Source of the DNA: Opitutia bacterium
GTDB taxonomy: Bacteria > Verrucomicrobiota > Verrucomicrobiia > Opitutales > Coraliomargaritaceae
Assembly (NCBI GenBank): GCA_029252625.1
Contig: JAQXBA010000004.1
Coordinates: 1-64,000 of the forward strand
DNA length: 64,000 nt
Direction of reading: 5' to 3'
The notes under the pieces were generated by a model. That model was not told where the DNA came from. It saw only the letters and a program-made list of their open reading frames with translations, and made no database searches. Every line of letters starts with the position of its first letter. Position 1 is the first letter of the stretch. A program made the position numbers and the translations under genes. Shown in pieces: positions 8,158 to 20,378 of this stretch.

Positions 8158-9558
8158 ATGAAAGTAATACAGAGTACCGCCACCGTTCTCACCCTCGCGC
8201 TCAGCTGCGCGCTGCACTCGCTATACGGCCTCACGCTCTCGAATAAAGAAGGCACGGCCATTGACGTTACGGTTTTGGAGATCGAAGACACACGCATTCA
8301 AATACGCCTTCAGAACGGCAGTTCCACTTGGCTCGACCGTGATCGGTTGTCATCATCCAGCCATCAAGCGATCATCGAGCTCGCCACACAAGAGCAGTCA
8401 CGCTTCCAAATAATTAACGAACTGCTAGGAATTTCCCTACTTAAGGATAATAAGCTATGGGATGATGCGCCCGCCGAAGTCGCGCAACGCCTGAAATGGC
8501 CACTCGAATCTCAGACCGAGACTCAATCCAGCTTTCGATACTATCCTCCCGAGGCATACCATATACTTGAGGCGCGCCCCTATTCCGCAGTCATTTATGG
8601 ACTAAAAAGCCAAGCTGCTTTAATTAGCGTCGTTTTTGCCAATAAGGGTGATTTCAAGTTCAGCAAGCCTCCGACCAAGGACGAGATCAAAGCGATGCAA
8701 GCAGCCATCGAACACGACACTAACAACATCATCAAGCGCATCAGCCATGTACTAGGAAAACCCGAGAAACAACAATACGGCAGTGGCCGTGGTATCAAAC
8801 AGCTCATCCAGCGCTGGGACTGGAACGGTCACGCCTTTTTACTCGCCACGCAAGAAGACGAATACGCCAGCCTCAGAATCACCAGCAGCGCGTCTGCAAA
8901 CAACAAAGGCCGCAGCGAGCGATTCTCCGACGCCGCCCTACGCAAGCTCGCCACCCAAAACATTATCTCTCGCCCCAATGGTGACGCCATCATCGGCAAC
9001 ATTCCGATGGTCAATCAAGGCCCCAAAGGCTACTGCGTGCCCGCCACCTTCGAGCGCTACATGCGCTACATGCAGATCCCCGCAGATATGTATATCCTAG
9101 CCATGGCTGGGCAAACCGAGATAGGAGGCGGGACTTCTCTCAGAGCCATCATCAACTCAGTCGATGGCTACATTTCCTCTCAAAGCCGCTCAATGAAAAA
9201 GCTCAACGAACCGATTAAAATTCGCACTATTCAAAAATACATCGATCAAGGCCTCCCAATCATTTGGACCATGTTTTCCTCGAATGCCTATAATCAATAC
9301 GCCAATCAACGCACTATTGATCGCACAGCTGTCACCGACTGGGACGCATGGGCAAAAAACACAAAAGCGCACGCCCGCAGCACCGAGCTCAGCAAAGACA
9401 TTATGTCCGCCCACGCCTGCCTCATCACCGGCTACAACAAAGCGACTGGAGAACTCGCCGTCAGCGACTCCTGGGGCCCATCATATAACGAGCGCTGGGT
9501 TTCAGCCGAGCAGGCCGAGCAAGTCTCCCAAGGCTCGATCTATCTCATCAGTTTTTAG
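8158..9558 (+). CDS. Exported SHD1-like / C39-like papain-fold protein
   Basis: The 466-residue protein starts with a signal peptide (MKVIQSTATVLTLALSCALH). Next is a short beta-rich segment (residues about 25-70) resembling the SHD1-like module common in Verrucomicrobia and Planctomycetes. The C-terminal part looks like a C39-like cysteine peptidase: C293 in GPKGYCVPATF, H419 in SAHACLITGY and D437 in AVSDSWGP form a plausible Cys-His-Asp triad. No transporter or peptide substrate gene is adjacent, so it is probably a free periplasmic or secreted hydrolase, not a bacteriocin leader peptidase. Its substrate is unknown. Confidence 0.72.
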   Translation: MKVIQSTATVLTLALSCALHSLYGLTLSNKEGTAIDVTVLEIEDTRIQIRLQNGSSTWLDRDRLSSSSHQAIIELATQEQSRFQIINELLGISLLKDNKLWDDAPAEVAQRLKWPLESQTETQSSFRYYPPEAYHILEARPYSAVIYGLKSQAALISVVFANKGDFKFSKPPTKDEIKAMQAAIEHDTNNIIKRISHVLGKPEKQQYGSGRGIKQLIQRWDWNGHAFLLATQEDEYASLRITSSASANNKGRSERFSDAALRKLATQNIISRPNGDAIIGNIPMVNQGPKGYCVPATFERYMRYMQIPADMYILAMAGQTEIGGGTSLRAIINSVDGYISSQSRSMKKLNEPIKIRTIQKYIDQGLPIIWTMFSSNAYNQYANQRTIDRTAVTDWDAWAKNTKAHARSTELSKDIMSAHACLITGYNKATGELAVSDSWGPSYNERWVSAEQAEQVSQGSIYLISF

Positions 9559-9607
9559 CGAATTGGGTTTGCAGGATTACGACACGCAGTTGATCGTGTT
9601 CCCGCAT

Positions 9608-10765
9608 ATGACAGACACACCTTACAATTTCGACACCTGTCCCGATCGCAGTGGCTACGGCTCCCTTAAATGGGACAAATATAAAGGCCGCGACATCCTA
9701 CCACTCTGGGTCGCTGACATGGACTTCACGACCGCGCCCGAAATCATCGCCGCCCTGCAGCAACGCCTCGACCACGGCATCTACGGCTACACGGTCCCGC
9801 ACGAAGCCCCGATCAAAGCCGTCCTCAACTACTTGGATCGCCAACATGGCTACAGCGCCAAAGCCCATTGGCTCAACTTCCTACCAGGCCTCGTGCCAGC
9901 GATCAATCTCTGCTGCCACGCCTACGTCGCAGCAAACGAATCCGTGATGACGGCGACGCCCGTCTATCCGCCGTTCCTCGGCGCTCCTGACTACGCAAAT
10001 CGCGAACTGATTAAAGTCCCGCTTTGCCTCGACGCCGACGACCAATGGACACTCGACTTCGAGGCCATGGAAGCCGCAGTACAGCCAAACACCAAACTCT
10101 TTATCCTCTGCAGTCCGCACAATCCAGTCGGCCGTGTTTACAGCAAAGACGAACTCACCCGTCTTAGCGACTTCTGCGAGAAGCACGACCTAATCCTCAT
10201 TTCCGACGAGATACACTGCGACCTAGTGTTTGACGCAAACGCACAGCACATCGTCACCGCGAAACTCAGCGAAAGTCTCGCAGCACGCACTGTCACACTG
10301 ATGGCCCCGAGCAAGACCTACAACCTGCCCGGCCTCGCCTGCGCCTTCTCGATTATCGAGAACTCGGAGCTACGCGGCCAATTTCAGAAAACTATTCGCG
10401 GCATCATCACCGAGGTGAACTGCTTCGGCTATGCAGGCTGCGAAGCCGCATATAACCACGGCGAGCCATGGCGCCAGGCACTACTATCGTATTTACGCGA
10501 TAATTACGAACTCACCTACAAGTTCATTCAAACGCAAATTCCTGGCATCACCTTCCGCCCGATGGAGTCGACTTACCTAGCGTGGTTCGACGTCACTCAA
10601 CTCGAACTCGAAAATCCAGTAAAATTCTTCGAAGACAATGGCGTCGGCCTCACTGACGGCTCCCCCTTTGGCGGCATTCAACACGTGCGCCTCAACTTCG
10701 GTTGCCCACGCAACCGACTCCTTGAAGGCCTCGAAAAAATGGCAACAGCCCTCAGCAATCGATAA
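9608..10765 (+). CDS. MalY/PatB-type PLP-dependent C-S lyase (cystathionine beta-lyase)
   Basis: The 385-residue fold-type I PLP enzyme matches MalY/PatB. The N-terminal signature is LPLWVADMDF, the PLP-binding Asp lies in ISDEIHCDLVF, and the Schiff-base Lys in APSKTYNLPGLACAF. It likely cleaves cystathionine or cysteine conjugates to give homocysteine or thiols, pyruvate and ammonia. The open frame extends upstream to 9284 inside the preceding gene, but family alignment and the out-of-frame overlap favour the ATG at 9608. It may also have aminotransferase activity, as annotated for many relatives. Confidence 0.88.
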   Translation: MTDTPYNFDTCPDRSGYGSLKWDKYKGRDILPLWVADMDFTTAPEIIAALQQRLDHGIYGYTVPHEAPIKAVLNYLDRQHGYSAKAHWLNFLPGLVPAINLCCHAYVAANESVMTATPVYPPFLGAPDYANRELIKVPLCLDADDQWTLDFEAMEAAVQPNTKLFILCSPHNPVGRVYSKDELTRLSDFCEKHDLILISDEIHCDLVFDANAQHIVTAKLSESLAARTVTLMAPSKTYNLPGLACAFSIIENSELRGQFQKTIRGIITEVNCFGYAGCEAAYNHGEPWRQALLSYLRDNYELTYKFIQTQIPGITFRPMESTYLAWFDVTQLELENPVKFFEDNGVGLTDGSPFGGIQHVRLNFGCPRNRLLEGLEKMATALSNR

Positions 10766-10790
10766 CAATCTAAGGTCTCACAGACGAAAA

Positions 10791-11165
10791 ATGGAATCTG
10801 TCCGCATAGACAAATGGCTCTGGGGAACGCGCGTGTATAAAACACGCAGCGATGCCGCCGAAGCCTGTCGCGGTTCCGCGATTCGCCACAACAGCACCAT
10901 TGCCAAGCCCTCGGCAAAAATTCGGACTGGCGACACCATTATCGCACGCACCAAAGCACTCACCCGAACCCTACACGTCGTCGGGCTCACCGAGAAACGC
11001 GTCGGCGCCGCGTTACTGCCCAATTACTTCGAAGACCAAACACCCGAATCCGAACATGAGGCAGCCCGCGAAAAACGCGAGAACGCCAAGGTTTTCAGCC
11101 ACAAAGGCGCAGGTCGCCCAACCAAAAAAGACCGCCGCGACATCACCCGCCTGCTAGGCCAGTAG
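10791..11165 (+). CDS. S4-domain RNA-binding protein, HslR/Hsp15 type
   Basis: The 124-residue basic protein opens with the S4 fold (residues about 3-65: VRIDKWLWGTRVYKTRSDA) and ends in a Lys/Arg-rich tail (GRPTKKDRRD). This is the architecture of Hsp15 (HslR), which binds 50S subunits carrying a stalled nascent chain. It follows the lyase gene by 25 bases and is followed by a terminator-like hairpin. The start at 10791 is the only one fitting the family. Confidence 0.85.
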   Translation: MESVRIDKWLWGTRVYKTRSDAAEACRGSAIRHNSTIAKPSAKIRTGDTIIARTKALTRTLHVVGLTEKRVGAALLPNYFEDQTPESEHEAAREKRENAKVFSHKGAGRPTKKDRRDITRLLGQ

Positions 11166-11187
11166 AAGCGACACTGTTGTCGCTTTC
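11165..11187 (+). terminator. Terminator-like hairpin after the S4 gene
   Basis: GAAGCGACA (11165-11173), loop CTGT, and TGTCGCTTT form a 9-base stem with one wobble pair, directly after the stop. The T-run is short. The hairpin covers the TTG at 11177 that would be the longest start of the next frame, which argues against that start. Confidence 0.5.
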
Positions 11188-11326
11188 CACTGAAAAGCAC
11201 TGCAAACCGATTAGGAGTAAGAGCAAGATTACGATTAAGAAGTCTCTCACTCCCCTATTTTTCACTCTAAACACTGCCCGCCACTTCTCACTCTCACTCC
11301 GTGCGCAGCACGGCACTATTCCACCC

Positions 11327-11971
11327 GTGTCCTACGAAGAAATCCCATACACAGTCGAAGACACCAAACTGTCGCTCAAGGTTGCAGCCTTGATTGACGA
11401 AGCCGACCGTCGCTGCGACGACTTCTACCAGCAGAAGCTCAACAAGCGCTACCCTCGCTACGTGCCGAGCGAACCCGCGCAAGTTTACGCTGCGCTACGC
11501 CACCTCACCGAACAAGGTCTGCCACTCGGCGAGACCTTTATCGAATGGGGCAGCGGATTCGGCGTCGGCACCGGATTTGCAGCCATCCTTGGCTACGACG
11601 CATACGGCATAGAGATTGAGGAAACACTGGTCGAAAAGGCTGAATCACTGCTCGCCGACCAAGGCCTCGACGCAAAGTTTCTACCCGTCAGCTACATCCC
11701 CGACGGCTTCCTCAGCTACGATGCACTGAGTGGACACGACATCGTGCGCGATGATAGCTTCGGCCATAGCATCGATGGCAATCCACGCTACGAAGGCATG
11801 GATATTGACATTGAGGAAGTAGATTTGTTCTTCGTCTACCCATGGCCAGGCGAGCAAGAGATGATGCTCAAACTTTTCGACGCCATCGCCGGCGAAGGCG
11901 CAATCCTAGTCGCCTACTATGGCGACCGCGATATCTGCCTTTATCGCAAGCTTGAAGACGAGGATTATTAA
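11327..11971 (+). CDS. Class I SAM-dependent methyltransferase-like protein
   Basis: This is a 214-residue protein if started at the GTG at 11327. The frame opens back to a TTG at 11177, but that stretch is a terminator hairpin followed by low-complexity sequence. The core shows a Rossmann methyltransferase motif I (FIEWGSGFGVGTGFAAILG) and the acidic motif II residue in GIEIEE. It also has VDLFFVYPWPGEQEMMLKLFD. I cannot name a substrate. It converges with rsgA. Confidence 0.65.
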   Translation: MSYEEIPYTVEDTKLSLKVAALIDEADRRCDDFYQQKLNKRYPRYVPSEPAQVYAALRHLTEQGLPLGETFIEWGSGFGVGTGFAAILGYDAYGIEIEETLVEKAESLLADQGLDAKFLPVSYIPDGFLSYDALSGHDIVRDDSFGHSIDGNPRYEGMDIDIEEVDLFFVYPWPGEQEMMLKLFDAIAGEGAILVAYYGDRDICLYRKLEDEDY

Positions 11972-11979
11972 ATCCTGAA

Positions 11980-13077
11980 TTAACGTCGTCCCTCTCGAGG
12001 TGGCTTGCGGCTATATTTCTCCCCTTTGGAATTCAGCTCGCGGCGGGTGCGACGACTCACTGTGAGTGCGCGTTTTTTCTTACGTTGGCTGAGTTTCTCG
12101 AGTTCAAAATCGAGTTTAAGATAATTAATAAAGCGCTCACGACTTAGGATGCCCTTTTCGATCGCCGCCTGAATCGCACAGCCCAAATCCGAGCGGTGCT
12201 TACAATCGTGAAATTTGCATTGAGTCGCGACCTCATCGAAATCACGAAAGCTCTCCTTTAAAGTTTTTGCATCAGTCCAGACCTGAACCTCGCGAATCCC
12301 GGGGTTATCGATCAACATACCACCTGCCTTCAGCGGTAACAGTTCACGTGCCGTCGTCGTATGCGTTCCCTTGCCTGTTACGCCATTCACCTCGCCCGTC
12401 CACAGCCAATCCTGACCGATCAATTGATTGATTAACGAAGACTTCCCCACACCACTGGAGCCAATCAAAGCAATCGTCACCCCAGGCTCCAAATAGCTCC
12501 GAATCGTATCGACTCCCGAACTTTCGATTGCAGACGTCAGTATTACTTCAACATCGGGGTTAAGCGCTGCCAAGGCATCTTGCGCCATCTGGTTAATCTC
12601 ATCCGAATACAGATCACTCTTGTTCAGCAATACCACAGCACGCGCACCACTGCGCAGCATCACCGTAAAATAGCGCTCCATTCTGCGTAGATTAAAATCC
12701 TGCCCAGCGTCGGTTACGACAAAAACGACATTCACATTGGCAGCCATCACTTGTTCTTCAGTGCCCTTGCCCGGAGCTTTGCGCGATAGACAAGTCTGAC
12801 GCTCCATGCGCGCACGAATCAAGCCCTCGTATTCATTGCCCTCGGCACCCATTTCCAACGCGACCCAATCGCCCACCGCAGGTAATTCCGCATCTGTCTC
12901 CGCCTCGTGGTAGACCGCACCACCTAAAGCCACCTCCATCTCAGTACCATCATCAAGCACCGCACCATACGAGACCTTGTTATCCCGAATCAGACGCGCA
13001 GGCACCCAGCCTTTTTCTCGGCAATCTGCAAATTCCGCTTCAAAGCGTTCGTTCCATCCTAGGTCATTCAGTGTCAT
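11980..13077 (-). CDS. rsgA: Ribosome small subunit-dependent GTPase RsgA
   Basis: The 365-residue protein has the RsgA arrangement: an N-terminal OB-fold, then a circularly permuted GTPase with G4 (LLNKSD) before G1 (GSSGVGKSSL), and G3 in DNPGIRE. The C-terminal zinc module has Cys/His ligands in CKFHDCKHRSDLGC. RsgA helps late maturation of the 30S subunit and releases RbfA. The basic C-terminal tail after the zinc module is normal for the family. Spacing suggests its own promoter in the 100-base gap upstream. Confidence 0.95.
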   Translation of the reverse strand: MTLNDLGWNERFEAEFADCREKGWVPARLIRDNKVSYGAVLDDGTEMEVALGGAVYHEAETDAELPAVGDWVALEMGAEGNEYEGLIRARMERQTCLSRKAPGKGTEEQVMAANVNVVFVVTDAGQDFNLRRMERYFTVMLRSGARAVVLLNKSDLYSDEINQMAQDALAALNPDVEVILTSAIESSGVDTIRSYLEPGVTIALIGSSGVGKSSLINQLIGQDWLWTGEVNGVTGKGTHTTTARELLPLKAGGMLIDNPGIREVQVWTDAKTLKESFRDFDEVATQCKFHDCKHRSDLGCAIQAAIEKGILSRERFINYLKLDFELEKLSQRKKKRALTVSRRTRRELNSKGEKYSRKPPREGRR

Positions 13078-13179
13078 GTTCAGCCGACTCTAGGGACGAC
13101 ACAGAAAGAGTTAACCACAAAAATCACAGAAAATACAAAACCCTGAACGCATTTTTTTGAACTTAGTGGCCTCAAAATG

Positions 13180-13434
13180 CTAATAACGATCCAGCCCCTC
13201 AAATTCCGCATACAATGCCTTCCACTCAGCATCCAAGCTGGTCGTGCAGACTGATTGCACCGCACGATTATACCAATACTCCGCTTTAACTTCATCACCT
13301 TCGACTCGATGCAGGTACGCATGCACCCAAGCAGCCTCAGCAGTGACCATGTCCTGAACCATTTCGTGCGCCCGCTTCCAGTCGCCCTGCTGCTCAGCGT
13401 TTAAGGCTCTTAGATAAATATTTTTCTCCGGCAT
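13180..13434 (-). CDS. Small TPR-like hypothetical protein
   Basis: The 84-residue soluble protein starts MPEKNIYLRALNAEQQGDW and consists of amphipathic helices with a TPR-like rhythm (WKRAHEMVQD, AAWVHAYLHRVEGD, AEYWYNRA). The ATG at 13434 is preferred over a longer frame at 13623 that would overlap the neighbouring membrane-protein gene. Short proteins of this type occur widely in bacteria, but I know no assigned function. Confidence 0.72.
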   Translation of the reverse strand: MPEKNIYLRALNAEQQGDWKRAHEMVQDMVTAEAAWVHAYLHRVEGDEVKAEYWYNRAVQSVCTTSLDAEWKALYAEFEGLDRY

Positions 13435-13517
13435 TGTATACTGATCTGTCGAGGCCTCGCCTAATGGCGAGCTAGAAAAAGGGCAGAAGGCAAAGCTCTG
13501 AAAATTGAAGGCAGTTA

Positions 13518-14057
13518 TTACGCATTTATAGTTCGCACACGATGCAATGCGAATGCCAGCAACAAAAACAGCACGGCAACTGTAGCGAGCACAAACACCG
13601 CCGAGCTCGGCATCGCCAACCACTTAAGAGATTCCTTAGCAAGCCCAGTTCCCCCGAGGCGAGGGGCTCTAAATCCAGCCCACATCCAAAATATCGAGTA
13701 GCCAAGTCCGCCCGCACCTAAGCCCATGCTGACTGCTTGAAGCAGGCGCCTAGAAGGAGTTAACAAACAAACTAGAATAATTAGACAAACAGCTGTCGTG
13801 CCCATCCCCCCAGCATGTAAGTGAGACCGCTTCATATAAGACCACGACTTCGCAGTGACCGCCTGCATTACAACTTCATCTCCCTGATAGACTGACTCCC
13901 GAACTTCGCTCGCCGAATACTTCAACTCATTTTTAATGGCAGCTTCGTTTAGCCCAAAAACAATGCCCATCGCCTGACCATAAAAGATAGTTAGCACGGC
14001 GAGGATCAGCCCCCAAGATGCGATTTGTAAGTTTCTCAAGATGCAATTTGTATTCAT
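13518..14057 (-). CDS. Hypothetical four-helix membrane protein
   Basis: The 179-residue protein has about four transmembrane helices, near residues 12-32, 85-102, 108-130 and 150-172. A soluble loop (residues about 35-80) follows helix 1. Motifs such as SYMKRSHLHAGGMGT lie before helix 2. I do not recognise the family with confidence. It is last in a run of four same-strand genes (16910 to 13518) with short gaps, so it may share the envelope role of its neighbours. Confidence 0.65.
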   Translation of the reverse strand: MNTNCILRNLQIASWGLILAVLTIFYGQAMGIVFGLNEAAIKNELKYSASEVRESVYQGDEVVMQAVTAKSWSYMKRSHLHAGGMGTTAVCLIILVCLLTPSRRLLQAVSMGLGAGGLGYSIFWMWAGFRAPRLGGTGLAKESLKWLAMPSSAVFVLATVAVLFLLLAFALHRVRTINA

Positions 14058-14086
14058 AACATTAATCGATCAAAGCACCCTCGCTC

Positions 14087-14602
14087 CTAAAGCCCGAAAA
14101 CACTCCGCACGAATCCCCAAATATCAAAAGACGGAGGCGGTGGCGTACGATCACCACTCTCAACATTATCACTCGCACTGCTCCGTGCCCGCGCAGTCTG
14201 CGCTACCTCTGAGGGCTCGAAGCTGAGCTCTAAACGATAACCTACAATCGAAGGGCGCTGCTGCACTGCCGATTCAACAACCTTGGTCAACTGAGCTAGG
14301 TAATCTTGGCCAGTCGATTCGAGCAGGATTGGCCCAAAATAATAGCTCAGCCCCTCGTGCTCATAGATCACATACCATCCGCTATCTAGATCGGCTGTAT
14401 CGGCTTTCATCTGTCCAGAAAAACGTTGATCAAACCGAGCCTTGGATAAAAATCCTGTGTACGAAATCGCCGACTCTTCGATCACGCGAATCTCAGATAC
14501 GCTCTGCGCAAAAACGTTGGCAGAACCAATCAACCAAGCCAGTGTTAGCACCCCTAAAGCACCCAATTGCGTCATATTATATCTGGCGATTGAAATTTTC
14601 AT
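14087..14602 (-). CDS. Exported hypothetical protein
   Basis: The 171-residue protein has an N-terminal signal peptide (residues about 1-33, ending NVFAQS) and a single small soluble domain (residues 40-135) followed by a Ser/Pro-rich tail. Its start lies 2 bases after the stop of the lipoprotein gene, so it is surely cotranscribed. No catalytic motif is visible and I do not know the family. Confidence 0.65.
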   Translation of the reverse strand: MKISIARYNMTQLGALGVLTLAWLIGSANVFAQSVSEIRVIEESAISYTGFLSKARFDQRFSGQMKADTADLDSGWYVIYEHEGLSYYFGPILLESTGQDYLAQLTKVVESAVQQRPSIVGYRLELSFEPSEVAQTARARSSASDNVESGDRTPPPPSFDIWGFVRSVFGL

Positions 14603-14604
14603 AT

Positions 14605-15315
14605 TTACAGTCCAGCAGGTAAATTCGAACCAAAGTCACCACTTCCAGCTTCCACTTCGGGGGTGGAAGCACCTGATCCTAAGTTTGGCGTATTTGTATT
14701 AGAAAGCACAGGGTCGCTGGACGAACTCGGGGACGGCGGCACAGTCGCACCTTTGGACTCATACACTTTGACAGTGCTACTTCCTTCATCTGTCGCTCCA
14801 AAACCAAAATCTTCAAAACTGCGCTCAGTCGGTGTGCCCCCGCCTGAACCGCCAGTGGCAGTCATTGCTTCGGCAGCACTATCAATCGATGTTCCGCTAG
14901 CATCGCCGGCGCTCGAGCCGGTCGCCCCAGACTTCGAGCTTTCGTGGGCAACAGATTCACCGACACCAACCTGACCGGTGTTAACTAAATCGCGATGACT
15001 ACTGGATGATTCGGACGGAGCATACGCTTTCGAACTCACGCCCCCCACTGCTTCGCCCGCAGTCACGCTCGCAATCTCGCTAAAATCACGCGAATCCGGC
15101 GAGGTCTGCCCTACACCTTCGTCAGCACTCTGCGCTGTTCCGCGAGTCGCACCTTGACTGCCACTCGCCTCTGGCGATTCTATTGGTGGCGGAAGTGTCA
15201 TGCGTCCGTCAAACAAATTAGGATCTACAGCGGCACACGCCGTAAAGGCACAAATCAACAGACCACCCGCCCAAGTAAAGCAAGTCTGTGTAAATAATAA
15301 CAAGCAGCGCCTCAT
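14605..15315 (-). CDS. Ser/Gly-rich putative lipoprotein
   Basis: The 236-residue protein starts with a hydrophobic export segment ending in a possible lipobox (AFTAC, Cys27). The rest is strongly enriched in Ser, Gly, Ala, Thr and Glu with no predicted fold, like a disordered linker or extended surface region. Its start overlaps the stop of the upstream TPR gene by 4 bases. Composition makes it easy to mis-call, but the signal sequence and tight operon position support it. Confidence 0.65.
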   Translation of the reverse strand: MRRCLLLFTQTCFTWAGGLLICAFTACAAVDPNLFDGRMTLPPPIESPEASGSQGATRGTAQSADEGVGQTSPDSRDFSEIASVTAGEAVGGVSSKAYAPSESSSSHRDLVNTGQVGVGESVAHESSKSGATGSSAGDASGTSIDSAAEAMTATGGSGGGTPTERSFEDFGFGATDEGSSTVKVYESKGATVPPSPSSSSDPVLSNTNTPNLGSGASTPEVEAGSGDFGSNLPAGL

Positions 15316-16910
15316 AGTTTATCGCTGCAGATTATTTTAATTTCTTTCGAGCTCTGGGTATCGACTTTAATCTCGATTTCAATCGATCGATAGCCCTTTC
15401 GAGTGCCCTTCAATTTGTAGACATCAGGATACAGCTTTAGGTCCTTTTCCTTAAACCGCTCTGGAGCAAATACCCCAATAATACTTACGTAAGTTTTTTT
15501 GTCGGATATTACATGCAACTCAACTTGCTGTCCCTGAATCGCTAACTCGAGACGCAGTCGCGACTCTTCTTTGAGCTGACTCGGCGGCATTGTGCTAGGG
15601 CGACTCGCCATCGCATCATTAAAAAATTTCGCAGCGAGTGGATAACGCCCTTCTTTCAGATACTTCGTAGCCGAAGTAATATTTTGCGTATAGCGAATAT
15701 TTGCGAGGTAAAGGCTAGATGCCTTCTCAAGTCCAGTACGGGCTTCCTTCGATTCGGGAGCCAGTGCCACCGCCTCTCGATACATCGTCCGCGCCCCATC
15801 AAAACTACCAGCTTTTAATGCATTATACCCATCTCCCAGCAATACCTCCAAACGCGCAGCTTTCGCCTTCACCTTGAGCTCGGTGAGCCGCTCGTTCAAT
15901 TCAGCTCTGGGGCGAAGCGCGATCGCAGCTTCCAAGGCTGTGATCGCAGCGACTAGATCACCCTCGGCTTCTGCCTGGGTCGCAAGCTTCAGTGCGGCTT
16001 TAAACTCACGCTCTTGAATCTGCGCATGGATCACTTTACGCTCATTAAGCAGAAATGGATTATTCGGGTGCTTCACCTGCAATGCCTCCAGTTGAACCAT
16101 CGCCTCGTCAAGATTGCCCACCGCTTGAAGTGCTTTAAGCCCTTGAACCTCAACCGCAATCCTCTCAAGCGAACTGACCATCACCAGCCCATCAGTCGCC
16201 GCAACATTTGCGGAATCGATTTGCTGCACTTTTTCAAATGCAGATCGAGCTGCCACTAGGTCCAACTCGGCCAATGCGACATTCGCAGCTTCCAGCATCC
16301 CGCCTACTTGTTGGACTGAGCGACCTTCCAAATCGCCCAGAATCGCACTCGTCATTTTAAAGCGATCGACACTTTCTTGATAATTGTTCGCATTCAAATC
16401 TCGTAGCCCCTGATTGTAAGTCTCCACCGCTTCAAGGTAAGTATTTTTAAAGGCAGTTTTTAAATATTTTAGGCTCTTGAGTTCCTCATAGGTCGATTGA
16501 TCGAGTGCACGGGCCGTTTCGGCCAATATCAAAGCAGCGAGCTGTGCGTCTGCCGCGCCCACCACAGTGCTATAATATTGCTCGGCTTTTTCGAGTTTCC
16601 CTGCCGCTAGCGCGTCTCGAGCCTTTTCGACATCCTTGCTTAACGCCGCCATAAAATCGAGCGACACATCGCCCTTTCGCAGTGCGGCTGCCAGATCTTC
16701 GCTCAACAGCTTCTCTGCACGTTCCGCCAGTTGACGCAGATCATAGTTGTCTGCCTCATGGGTTTGATCGCCCGTAGTAATCAAAATGTCCGCTCTATTT
16801 GTGGCTGCCGTATCACCCCCTTCAAAAACCATCAGCACGATGACAGGCAGGACCATCAGGACAATTAAAACGATGGCGACAAAGATGACTGGTTTCTTGT
16901 TTTGGGTCAT
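15312..16910 (-). CDS. Membrane-anchored TPR protein with PEGA-like end
   Basis: The 532-residue protein has one N-terminal transmembrane helix (residues about 8-28). A long array of TPR-like helical pairs (about 60-440) follows, with motifs such as YNQGLRDLNANNYQESVDRF and GYNALKAGSFDGARTMY. A C-terminal beta-rich segment (about 450-532, YKLKGTRKGYRSIEIEI) resembles a PEGA domain. It probably scaffolds a periplasmic or envelope complex with the lipoprotein, exported protein and membrane protein encoded downstream. It is divergent from carB. Confidence 0.75.
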   Translation of the reverse strand: MTQNKKPVIFVAIVLIVLMVLPVIVLMVFEGGDTAATNRADILITTGDQTHEADNYDLRQLAERAEKLLSEDLAAALRKGDVSLDFMAALSKDVEKARDALAAGKLEKAEQYYSTVVGAADAQLAALILAETARALDQSTYEELKSLKYLKTAFKNTYLEAVETYNQGLRDLNANNYQESVDRFKMTSAILGDLEGRSVQQVGGMLEAANVALAELDLVAARSAFEKVQQIDSANVAATDGLVMVSSLERIAVEVQGLKALQAVGNLDEAMVQLEALQVKHPNNPFLLNERKVIHAQIQEREFKAALKLATQAEAEGDLVAAITALEAAIALRPRAELNERLTELKVKAKAARLEVLLGDGYNALKAGSFDGARTMYREAVALAPESKEARTGLEKASSLYLANIRYTQNITSATKYLKEGRYPLAAKFFNDAMASRPSTMPPSQLKEESRLRLELAIQGQQVELHVISDKKTYVSIIGVFAPERFKEKDLKLYPDVYKLKGTRKGYRSIEIEIKVDTQSSKEIKIICSDKL

Positions 16911-17053
16911 GAAAAATAATTAACGTATAAACTAATATTTACGACAACAGCCCAAGTGTAAAATTGCGACGTGAAAAAAATGACTTTCCGACGAATCTGT
17001 GGTGTCTTCGTGCTTGCATGAGAGTGCAAAAAATCCACGCTTTCGAACAATTT

Positions 17054-20290
<3,237 letters not shown>

Positions 20291-20378
20291 TTTCGCCTCT
20301 GCTCTGAATCCTACTCTGACACATCATCCCAATAGGGATAGGAGAGTATGATTAAGAGGGTAATTACATTCTCAAGAA

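Noticed and set aside
9284-9607. N-terminal extension of the MalY/PatB frame
   Set aside because: It lies inside the preceding gene in a different frame and is Pro/Ser/Thr-rich with no family likeness; the start at 9608 is used.
13080-13322. 80-codon reverse frame beside rsgA
   Set aside because: It overlaps the 84-residue TPR-like gene in another frame and has no ribosome site or family likeness.
13456-13471. Hairpin CTCGCC-TAAT-GGCGAG
   Set aside because: Only 6 base pairs and no T-run on either strand, so not called a terminator.
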